A stretch of DNA of 64,000 nt. It comes from Nocardia terrae (GTDB lineage: Bacteria > Actinomycetota > Actinomycetes > Mycobacteriales > Mycobacteriaceae). The stretch lies in NCBI RefSeq assembly GCF_009760405.1, contig NZ_WRPP01000003.1, forward strand, positions 930,001 to 994,000, given 5' to 3'. Both the position numbers and the translations under genes were made by a program. Positions 8,137-15,826 of the stretch are shown here, one piece after another (within the stretch, counting starts at the first letter, position 1; each line of letters starts with the position of its first letter). The notes under the pieces are model-generated. The model saw only the letters and a list, made by a program, of their open reading frames with translations. It was not told the DNA's origin and did not search any database.

Positions 8137-9384
8137 TCACACGCCGTACACCGACACGCAGTCGAGCGCGATCTCCAGGCGCGGACCCCGTTGGTCGAGA
8201 GAGTGACCGAGTAGTTCTTCTATGCGCTGAATCCGGTATCGCACCGTGTTCTTGTGCACGCCGAGCAGTTTCGCGGCCGCGTCCGGGCTGCGGCGGGCTC
8301 GCAGGTAGGCATGCAAGGTTTCCCGCAATCGCGCCGACTGTGCGTCGGGTGCGGCGAGTGCGCCCAGTTCCCTGTCGATGAGCGACCGCATGGCGCTCTC
8401 GTCGGCTCCCGCCAGATAGGCGACCTCGACCTCCGAGTAGTGCAGCACGCGCGGCCCGTCCGGGCGGGCCCGCTCGGCCACGTGCCGCGCGGCGACGGCC
8501 TCGCGGTGGCTGTCGCGAAATCCGGTGGTGTGCGCGGCCGGCAGCCCGACCGCGACCCGCACGGGAGCCTCCACCGACCACGCCGGATCGTCCGGCTCGG
8601 GCAGTTCGCCGTCCACTCCGATCCAGGCCCACAGGGCGGTCGCGCCCGAGGGCATGGTGAGCAGGCTGCCGTTGCCCAGCGCGGTCGCGTAGCGGGCCAC
8701 GATCCGGTCGAGCTGGCCGACGGCCTCGCCGTTGCCGTCCGAGGGCAGTGGCGCACTGTCCACATCCGTCCACAGCACCAGTGCCAGGTGCCGCTGCGCG
8801 AGCCGGTATCCCAGCCTGCCGGAAGCGGTTTCGGTGTCGACCTCGGCGCCGTCGAGCAGGGCGCGCACGATCTCGGCGCGCTGGGTGAAGGCCGCGCGCA
8901 GCCCGCTTTCGCGTTCGGCCATGTAGGTGTCGGTGAGGGTTTCGACCGAGTGGCTCGCCCAGCGTGTGGTGCGGTCGAAAAGTCGTAGCAGCACCGATCT
9001 TTCGATGTCCTGGGGCAGCTGCCGCTGTTCGATCACCTCGGTCATGTAATCGATGACGGCTTCCTGGCCGAGGTGGTAGACCCGCAGCAGCAGCCGGACG
9101 TCGTAGCCGCGGCGGGCGACCGTGCGGGCGAAGGCGTGCGCCTCCTCGGGGACCGGATAGTGGAAGCGGTCCTGGGTGAGCCCGCTGAGCACCTCGACGG
9201 CGTGGGCCCGGCTGCTGGCGGCGAGGTCGCGGCGCATATCGGGGTCCCGCAGTTCCGGGATGCGGGCGATGATCGCGTTGTCCAGGCGGGTGACGACCTG
9301 TTCCAGCGTGTCGCCGGGGAGGGTTTCGGCGACGAAGTCGGCGATCCACTGACGGATCTCCGCGCTGTTCGCCGTCGTCGCCAC
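8137..9384 (-). CDS. PucR/CdaR-type helix-turn-helix regulator
   Basis: A 415-residue regulator. Residues about 355-405 form the PucR C-terminal HTH (LHAYLRARRSPDAAAKLLGV followed by a HKNTVRYRIQRIEELLG segment). The preceding 330 residues form the helical and GGDEF-like sensing region usual in this family. Such proteins control purine, sugar-acid or amino-acid-derived aldehyde catabolism. The gene is divergent from the aldehyde dehydrogenase/SDR pair across 156 bp, so regulation of that pair is the simplest inference. No effector-binding motif can be read directly. Confidence 0.88.
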   Translation of the reverse strand: MATTANSAEIRQWIADFVAETLPGDTLEQVVTRLDNAIIARIPELRDPDMRRDLAASSRAHAVEVLSGLTQDRFHYPVPEEAHAFARTVARRGYDVRLLLRVYHLGQEAVIDYMTEVIEQRQLPQDIERSVLLRLFDRTTRWASHSVETLTDTYMAERESGLRAAFTQRAEIVRALLDGAEVDTETASGRLGYRLAQRHLALVLWTDVDSAPLPSDGNGEAVGQLDRIVARYATALGNGSLLTMPSGATALWAWIGVDGELPEPDDPAWSVEAPVRVAVGLPAAHTTGFRDSHREAVAARHVAERARPDGPRVLHYSEVEVAYLAGADESAMRSLIDRELGALAAPDAQSARLRETLHAYLRARRSPDAAAKLLGVHKNTVRYRIQRIEELLGHSLDQRGPRLEIALDCVSVYGV

Positions 9385-9540
9385 GAAAGCCCTCCAGACT
9401 TGTACTCAGAGCACAAAACCGACCGGAACAATTGACCCGATTGGCCAAGCATCGGCCCTGGAAATTGTGTCACGATCATAGTCCAGTGAGCTGCCACACA
9501 GCTCACCGTCGCAACGTAGCGCACGTGGGGAAGGCACACC

Positions 9541-11184
9541 GTGACCAATACCGAACCCGCCGCGGGCACCGCTCGCAAGACCGGGACCCGTAAGCCCGCC
9601 GCCAAGGCCGCCGCGAAGACAGCGGCCACCCCGAAACCGGACGCGCCGAAGCAGCCCACCGAGCTCGAGGTCCGCAATCCGGCGACCGGCGCGCTGGCGG
9701 GCACGGTCCCGATCGATTCGGCCGAGACGGTCGCCGCCAAGGTTCGCGAACTGCGCGCGCACCAGCCCGCGTGGGAGGCGCTGGGCCCCGACGGCCGCAA
9801 GGAGTGGCTGCTCAAACTGCAGGACTGGCTGGTGGACAACACAGATCGCCTGGCCGACGTGCTGCAGTCCGAGACCGGCAAGGCCCGCGTGGACTCGCTC
9901 ATCGACCCCGCCTTCTCGGTCGACCTCACCGGCTACTACGCCCGCCGCGCCGCGAAATTCCTTGCCGACGAACATCCTTCGCCGCACAGCCCGCTCGCCC
10001 GGGTCAAGCAGCTGACCACCGTGTTCCGGCCCTACCAGGTGGTCGGCGTGATCACCCCGTGGAACTTCCCGCTGGCCATGCCGGTCATCGACGTCATCCC
10101 GGCGCTGGCCGCGGGCGCGGCGGTCATTTTGAAACCCTCCGAGGTGACCCCGCTTTCGGCCGTCGAGCTGGCGCGCGGCTGGCGTGAGATCGGCGCACCG
10201 CCGGTGTTCGAGGTGGTCACCGGCGCGGGCGACACCGGCGCGGCCGTGGTCGGGAACGCCGACTACATCCAGTTCACCGGCTCCACCGCGACCGGCCGCA
10301 AGATCGCGGCGGCCTGCACCGAGCGCATGGTCCCGTTCAGCCTGGAGCTGGGCGGCAAGGATCCGGCCATCGTGCTGGCCGACGCCGATCTCGACCGGGC
10401 CGCGCACGGCATCGCCTTCGGCGGGCTGTTCAATGCCGGGCAGGTGTGCATCTCGGTCGAGCGCGTGTACGTGGAAGCGCCCGTCTACGACGAGTTCCTG
10501 GCGAAGCTGACCGCCGCGGTCAAGGAGGTCCGCCAGGGCGTGGACGGCCGCAAGCCCGAATACGACATGGGCGCGCTGGCCAACGAGAACCAGGCGCAGA
10601 TCGTGCAGCGGCACGTCGAGGAGGCTGTCAAGGCGGGTGCGCGCATCACCACCGGCGGCAAGCGCACCGGTGTCGGAACGCTTTTCGAGCCGACCGTGCT
10701 CGCCGACGTGGACCACACCATGAGCTGCATGACCGAGGAGACCTTCGGCCCGACGCTGCCGGTCATGAAGGTGGCGAACGAGGCGGAAGCCATTCGGCTG
10801 GCCAATGATTCGATCTACGGGCTGTCGGCCTCGGTGTGGTCGGGCGACAAGGATCGCGCCGAACGCGTTGCGCGCCAACTGAACGCGGGCGCGGTGAACA
10901 TCAACGACGTGTTCGCCAATATGTTCAGCTTCGCGCTGCCCATGGGCGGCTGGGGGCTGTCGGGCACCGGCGCGCGCTGGGGCGGCCCCAACGGCGTGCG
11001 CAAGTACTGCCGTCAGCAGGCCATCACCAAGCCGCTGCTGCCGACGCAGACCAAAGAGCCGCTGTGGTTCCCGTATTCGCCGCCCAAGCTGACCTTCGCC
11101 ATGGCCGCCATGCGGGCCGCGGGCACACGCGGGCTGCGGCGCGTCAACCTGCCCGCCATCATCAAGACCGTCCGGGGGCTGTGA
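9541..11184 (+). CDS. NAD(P)-dependent aldehyde dehydrogenase, succinate-semialdehyde-like
   Basis: Oxidises an aldehyde to the acid using NAD(P)+. The 547-residue protein carries VITPWNFPLAMP, the conserved FTGSTATGRKIA cofactor loop, catalytic Glu269 in LELGGKDP and the nucleophile Cys303 in NAGQVCIS. The closest resemblance in memory is to GabD2-type succinate-semialdehyde dehydrogenases, but the substrate cannot be read from sequence. The N-terminus has an extra stretch of about 40 residues rich in Ala, Lys and Thr, beyond the usual ALDH start. GTG 9541 has GGGGAAGG upstream. The stop overlaps the next start (TGATG), so it forms an operon with the SDR. Confidence 0.93.
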   Translation: MTNTEPAAGTARKTGTRKPAAKAAAKTAATPKPDAPKQPTELEVRNPATGALAGTVPIDSAETVAAKVRELRAHQPAWEALGPDGRKEWLLKLQDWLVDNTDRLADVLQSETGKARVDSLIDPAFSVDLTGYYARRAAKFLADEHPSPHSPLARVKQLTTVFRPYQVVGVITPWNFPLAMPVIDVIPALAAGAAVILKPSEVTPLSAVELARGWREIGAPPVFEVVTGAGDTGAAVVGNADYIQFTGSTATGRKIAAACTERMVPFSLELGGKDPAIVLADADLDRAAHGIAFGGLFNAGQVCISVERVYVEAPVYDEFLAKLTAAVKEVRQGVDGRKPEYDMGALANENQAQIVQRHVEEAVKAGARITTGGKRTGVGTLFEPTVLADVDHTMSCMTEETFGPTLPVMKVANEAEAIRLANDSIYGLSASVWSGDKDRAERVARQLNAGAVNINDVFANMFSFALPMGGWGLSGTGARWGGPNGVRKYCRQQAITKPLLPTQTKEPLWFPYSPPKLTFAMAAMRAAGTRGLRRVNLPAIIKTVRGL

Positions 11185-12014
11185 TGACCGATTTCGGAAC
11201 GATCGCGGGCAAGGTCGTCGTCATCACCGGCGGTGCGCGCGGCATCGGCCTGGCCACGGCCACCGCGCTGCAGGCGCTGGGCGCGAAGATCGCCATCGGC
11301 GACATCGACGAGACCACCGTCAAGGAGTCCGGCGCCGCACGGGGTTTCGACGTGTACGGCACGCTGGACGTCACCGATCACCAGTCCTTCGAGGCGTTCC
11401 TCGATGACGTGGAGCGCCGCCTCGGGCCGGTCGACGTGCTGATCAACAATGCCGGGATCATGCCCACCGGTCGTGTGGTGGACGAGCCGGACCAGATCAC
11501 CCGCCGCATTCTCGACATCAATGTGTACGGCGTGATCCTGGGCTCCAAGCTGGCCATCGCGCGCATGCTGCCGCGCGGGCGCGGGCACGTCATCAATATC
11601 GCGTCGCTGGCGGGTGAGACCCACATCCCGGGCCTGGCCACGTACAACGCCAGCAAGCACGCGGTGCTGGGCTTCACCGACACGCTGCGCGAGGAGTACC
11701 GGGGCACCGGGCTGCGGTTCTCGTCGGTGCTGCCGACGCTCACCAGAACCGAACTGGGAACGGGCATCACGGCCCCCAAGGTATTGCGCCCCGCGGAGCC
11801 GGAGGAGATCGCCGACGCCATCGCCAAGCTGATCGTCACGCCGCGCTCCAAGGTGCGGGTCACCACCGTGGCAGGGGTCATCTCGCAGGTGGTGGGCTTC
11901 CTCCCGGAGGCGTGGGGCGATGCTCTCGGACGGGCGCTGGGCGCGCAGTCCGCCTTCCTCGACGATGTGGACTCCGACGCGCGCAGGGCCTACGAGCACC
12001 GGGTGCGTGAATAG
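11184..12014 (+). CDS. short-chain dehydrogenase/reductase
   Basis: A 276-residue classical SDR: cofactor motif TGGARGIG (about 13-20), NNAG (about 88), catalytic Ser in NIASLAG and YNASK (about 154-158). The acidic residue after beta-2 (GDIDE) suggests a preference for NAD(H). The C-terminal 50 residues are hydrophobic (VAGVISQVVGFLPEAWGDAL) as in membrane-associated SDRs of the retinol/steroid type. ATG 11184 overlaps the ALDH stop by one base. The pair suggests sequential alcohol-aldehyde-acid oxidation, possibly under the divergent PucR regulator. Confidence 0.92.
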   Translation: MTDFGTIAGKVVVITGGARGIGLATATALQALGAKIAIGDIDETTVKESGAARGFDVYGTLDVTDHQSFEAFLDDVERRLGPVDVLINNAGIMPTGRVVDEPDQITRRILDINVYGVILGSKLAIARMLPRGRGHVINIASLAGETHIPGLATYNASKHAVLGFTDTLREEYRGTGLRFSSVLPTLTRTELGTGITAPKVLRPAEPEEIADAIAKLIVTPRSKVRVTTVAGVISQVVGFLPEAWGDALGRALGAQSAFLDDVDSDARRAYEHRVRE

Positions 12015-12031
12015 CTCGTAGGGTCGGCGGC

Positions 12032-12940
12032 ATGGACAACCAGACCGGGGTGTTCGTCGGATTGTCGACGCTCGATCTCTCCTACACCGTCGACCGATAT
12101 CCCGTCGAAGACACCAAGACCCGCGCCGGGGAACTGTTCCTCGGCGCGGGCGGTCCGGCCGCCAATGCCGCGATCACCCATGCGTACCTCTCGCATCGCC
12201 GACTCCCCGGCCTGGCCCGCGGCACCGGCCTGATGACTGCGCTGGGCAGTCATGCACTGGCTCAGCCGATTCGGACGGAGTTGCAGCAATTCGGGATACA
12301 GATCTGGGATGAGGCCGCGGGCGACGCGGACCGTCCCCCGGTGTCCTCCATCGTCGTCGCCTCGGAAACCGGGACCAGGACGATCGTCTCGACCGACGGC
12401 GCGGAGCGGGATCCGTACCCGCCCGGCGAGCCCTACTACCTGGACGACGCCGATATCGTGCTGGTCGATGGCCACTACCCGCGCTTGGCGTTCGAGGCCG
12501 CGGGCCTGGCAGGCGGCATCCCGGTGGTTCTGGACGGTGGGCGGTGGCGGGAGGAGGTCCACCGGAAACTGCTGCCGGACATCACCATTGCGATCTGCTC
12601 CGAGAAGTTCGCGCCACCGGAACTGGACTCCGGCCATATCGACGAGGTGATCGACTTCCTGCACGCGACGGGTCCGCGACTGGTCGCGATCACCCGGGGT
12701 GGCCGGTCCATCCGCTATTCCACTCCGGACGGCCGCGGCGAGATCCCGGTGGCGACCGATGGCATTGTCGACACGCTCGGCGCGGGCGACATTCTGCACG
12801 GCGCGTTCTGCTATTTCTCCGCGCTCGGCGAGGAATTCCCGCTCGCATTGCGCCACGCCGCCGAGGTCGCCTCCTTTTCGTGCCGGTACACCGGAACCCG
12901 GGAATGGATGCGGCACTTCGATATTCAGTCGATCCGGTAG
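12032..12940 (+). CDS. PfkB-family (ribokinase-like) sugar kinase
   Basis: A 302-residue kinase with the two PfkB signatures: an N-terminal Gly-rich GAGGPAANAAITHAYL (about 38-53) and the C-terminal DTLGAGDILHGAF (about 247-259), whose Asp is the catalytic base. It phosphorylates a sugar or nucleoside; the substrate is unknown, although the overall layout resembles ketohexokinase-like members. Seventeen bases separate it from the SDR, so it may be cotranscribed. Its 3' end overlaps the convergent kinase gene by 16 bp. Confidence 0.9.
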   Translation: MDNQTGVFVGLSTLDLSYTVDRYPVEDTKTRAGELFLGAGGPAANAAITHAYLSHRRLPGLARGTGLMTALGSHALAQPIRTELQQFGIQIWDEAAGDADRPPVSSIVVASETGTRTIVSTDGAERDPYPPGEPYYLDDADIVLVDGHYPRLAFEAAGLAGGIPVVLDGGRWREEVHRKLLPDITIAICSEKFAPPELDSGHIDEVIDFLHATGPRLVAITRGGRSIRYSTPDGRGEIPVATDGIVDTLGAGDILHGAFCYFSALGEEFPLALRHAAEVASFSCRYTGTREWMRHFDIQSIR

Positions 12941-13611
12941 CCGCGTCCAGCCTTGCGCAGCACCAGATCCGCACGGGCGCGGGTGGATTCGACGAGGACG
13001 GCATTGCGCAGATCGCTCTGTACGACCTTGGTCCGCGCGGCCTCCGGGGTGCGGCCGCCGCGAATGTGGCGGCGCAGCAGCCGTTGTTCGATGATCGGGC
13101 GCGGCACGTCCAGGTACCAGGTCTCGTCGAGCAGCACGCGCACGGCCGACCAGGCGGGGTGGGCGCGATCGTCGAGGAGCAGATAGTTGCCCTCGGTGAT
13201 GACGATGGTCTGGCGGTCGACGACCACACCGCCGGGCACGGGTTCGTGGATCGCGCGATCGTAGGTGGGCCAGGACACGGGGATGCCGGGCGCGGTGTCG
13301 CGGATCGCGCGCAGCTGCGCGAGGTAGCCCGCGGTGTCGAAGGTGTCGGGTTCGCCCTTGCGGTCGAGGATTCCGGCGGCGCGTAGTTGTGCGTTGGTGA
13401 GGTGGAAGCCGTCCATGGGCGCGACTTCGGCGATGGCGGCGCCCGCGGCCAGGTTCAGTTCGTCGCGAATGCCGCGGGCGAGAGTGGATTTGCCCGCGCC
13501 GGGCGGGCCCGCGATGCCGAGCAGAAACCGACCGGAATGACCTTCCGCGCGGCGGCGGACGCGAGCCGCCAACTCCGCCAAGGAGGTTTCGACACCGCCG
13601 CGTATCGCCAC
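12925..13611 (-). CDS. nucleoside/nucleotide kinase family protein (uridine kinase-like)
   Basis: A 228-residue P-loop kinase with Walker A GPPGAGKS (about 35-42), PMDGFHL (about 66-72, the substrate aspartate) and TYDRAIHEPVP (about 114-124), followed by EGNYLLLDD (about 139-147). These are hallmarks of the phosphoribulokinase/uridine kinase-like group that includes YggC and FrcK. It probably phosphorylates a sugar or pantothenate-like substrate; the exact one is not evident. It starts at GTG 13611 and ends inside the end of the convergent PfkB gene. Confidence 0.85.
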   Translation of the reverse strand: MAIRGGVETSLAELAARVRRRAEGHSGRFLLGIAGPPGAGKSTLARGIRDELNLAAGAAIAEVAPMDGFHLTNAQLRAAGILDRKGEPDTFDTAGYLAQLRAIRDTAPGIPVSWPTYDRAIHEPVPGGVVVDRQTIVITEGNYLLLDDRAHPAWSAVRVLLDETWYLDVPRPIIEQRLLRRHIRGGRTPEAARTKVVQSDLRNAVLVESTRARADLVLRKAGRGYRID

Positions 13612-13630
13612 CCCCCAACCCTACGGGGAG

Positions 13631-15826
13631 TCAGTGCCCGCCTTCGGGAATGGCACGCACGAGCGCCCGCAGGTCGTCCTCGAGCAGCCGCGAGAGCCGA
13701 TAGGTGAGCACGAACGCCAGCACCCCGCCCACGCTCAACCAGCGCAGCGGAACGATCACCAGCCACAGGTCCGCGGTCGACACGAAGGTCATGCTCGCGA
13801 CGCCCAGCAGCGGCACCGAGGCGGCCGCGGCCAGATACAGATTGCTGCGCCGGGCCAGCGCAGAGAGCTGCCGCCGATCGGCCGGACCCACCGAACCGCG
13901 CGCCAGCAACTGCGGATACAGCGACCGCACCGAATACACCATGATCGGGAAGAACGGATAGGCCAGCGCGATGAGCGCGCACACCACCTGCGCGGTGAGG
14001 AAGTGCCAGAAGGCATTGTGCGGCAGGTCCGCTCCCGCGCCCTCGAGCGCCAGCGGCCAGACGATGCCCGCGATCATCCACATGGCGAACGGAATCCACA
14101 CCGCCCGCTCCCCCATCAGCAGCGTGTCGGCGCGCGCTCGGGCCAGCTGGGCGGGGGTGTACTCGTGTCCGTGGGCCAGTCGATACGACACGGTCAGCGG
14201 CCGCCGCGCCAGCCACAGCAGCAGCACCGCGGCCAGCGGGAAGGTGATGGCATTGTTCACCAAAGCCACCTGCCCGAAGCGGTGCTGATCGAGCACCGAC
14301 ATCTCATCCACGATGAGGCTCTTGTTGATTCGGATGTTGTACCAGCTGGCCAGGGCATTGGGCAGGCCCACGCACAGCACGGCGATCGGCACCGGCCAGC
14401 CCCGCAGTCGCGCCCACGGACTGCGGCGCGGCGGATCGACCAGGTCTCTGGCCCGTGCGTCCAGGCACAGGTCCAGCTGACCCGCCAGCTGTCCCCCGCT
14501 CTGCCAGCGCCGCGCCGGATCGGGCCGCAGGCATTCCAGCAGCACGCGCCGCAGCGCCGCCGGAGTGTCGGCGGGCAGGGCCGTCAGCGCGGCCTCCGGC
14601 ACCCCGGCGATCCGGCGGGCCAGCATGGCGGCCACCGCCTCGTCCCCGGCGGCATCGTCCTCGTCCTCGAAGGGCAGTGCGCCGGTGAGCATCTCCCACA
14701 GCACCAGTCCGAGCGAGTAGATATCGCCGCGGGTATCGGGTATCGGCGCGGCCGGATCCAGCAGTGCCGCCAGTGCCTCCGGCGAGCGATAGCGCAGCGC
14801 CTCGGTACCGTTCGCGCCGAGACCGCGGGAGCCGGGGAGTCCGTTGTTCCAATAGCCCGGTCCCAGCGCGAAATCCGCGAGCTTGGGTACGCCCTCAGCC
14901 GTGAAGAGCACATTGGCGGGCCGGATATCGTGGTGCAGCACCCCGTGCTGCTGACCGTATTCGAGCGCCCCGGCCAGCCGACGACCCACCCACGCAACGG
15001 TTTCCGGCCACGAGAGCCCGGCGATGTCCGACCGCACCCGCGAACCGGACGGGCGGCTCTCACCCTTCGCCTCCATGGCGGCGTCGATGGCCCGCAGCAG
15101 CAGCCCGCCGTCGGCGACCGCACCCGGTTCCGCGCGGGCCTGCGCCAGCACGCCGTCGACCGTCCCGCCCGGCAGGTACTGCATGTACAACAGCCGCAGG
15201 GGTTTCCCGGTGCTGCCGTCGGCGATCAACCGCTGGTCGAAGACCCGCACGATGTGCTGGTGATCGAGCTGCGCGACGGTCTCGGTGTCGCTGTCCGCGC
15301 CCGCCTCCACCCGCACGGCCACCAGCCGCTGCATGGACCGCTGCCGGGCCAGGAACATGCGGCCGCGCTCACCCCCGCCGAGATCGGTCAGCAGGTCGAA
15401 ATCGTCGAGGCGACGCCCGATTTCGATGCCGTCGGGCAGCGGCGGCGCGGGCGGCGGGGCGGCGCCGGTGAACCGGCGGCGGATCTCCCCGGCGACCTCC
15501 GGGTATTCGGCGGTGAAGCTGTCCACGTCGAGCGGCCGGAAGCGACTGCGGGCCACGTACTCCTCGCACACCAGGTCCGCGAAGTCCGGGCTGTCGCCGA
15601 ATTCCGGGAACTCCGCGCGGTATTCGGCGATCCGCTTCTCCAGCCCGGCCCGCAGCCACCGCCGGCGCATGTCCACCCGCACCAGATCGGTGAGGACCGC
15701 CAATCGCACGGTGTCGCCGTCGGGCAGGTAACCGGCCAGACGCGGCGGTTCACCACGCTCACCCCTCAGGGTGGATTCCCAATCGGCGGAGAAGCGCGCG
15801 AGGGCTTGCGCCGGAAGCTCACTCAC
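13631..15826 (-). CDS. membrane-anchored Ser/Thr kinase-like protein, probable pseudokinase
   Basis: A 731-residue paralogue of the upstream kinase. The N-terminal 130 residues hold a helical region (DLVRVDMRRRWLRAG, then FPEF, then EEYVARSRFRP). The kinase fold starts near 140 with a glycine loop LGGGERGRMF, but the beta-3 lysine is Arg172 (VAVRVE), the catalytic loop is HHDIRPAN (298-305, Lys to Arg at 302) and DFG is DFA (318-320). The catalytic-loop Asp300 and metal Asp318 remain. About six membrane helices follow from residue 500 on. GTG 15826 overlaps the upstream stop (GTGA), so the two are translationally coupled. The loss of two lysines argues for a regulatory or scaffold role; weak activity cannot be excluded. 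Confidence 0.85.
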   Translation of the reverse strand: MSELPAQALARFSADWESTLRGERGEPPRLAGYLPDGDTVRLAVLTDLVRVDMRRRWLRAGLEKRIAEYRAEFPEFGDSPDFADLVCEEYVARSRFRPLDVDSFTAEYPEVAGEIRRRFTGAAPPPAPPLPDGIEIGRRLDDFDLLTDLGGGERGRMFLARQRSMQRLVAVRVEAGADSDTETVAQLDHQHIVRVFDQRLIADGSTGKPLRLLYMQYLPGGTVDGVLAQARAEPGAVADGGLLLRAIDAAMEAKGESRPSGSRVRSDIAGLSWPETVAWVGRRLAGALEYGQQHGVLHHDIRPANVLFTAEGVPKLADFALGPGYWNNGLPGSRGLGANGTEALRYRSPEALAALLDPAAPIPDTRGDIYSLGLVLWEMLTGALPFEDEDDAAGDEAVAAMLARRIAGVPEAALTALPADTPAALRRVLLECLRPDPARRWQSGGQLAGQLDLCLDARARDLVDPPRRSPWARLRGWPVPIAVLCVGLPNALASWYNIRINKSLIVDEMSVLDQHRFGQVALVNNAITFPLAAVLLLWLARRPLTVSYRLAHGHEYTPAQLARARADTLLMGERAVWIPFAMWMIAGIVWPLALEGAGADLPHNAFWHFLTAQVVCALIALAYPFFPIMVYSVRSLYPQLLARGSVGPADRRQLSALARRSNLYLAAAASVPLLGVASMTFVSTADLWLVIVPLRWLSVGGVLAFVLTYRLSRLLEDDLRALVRAIPEGGH

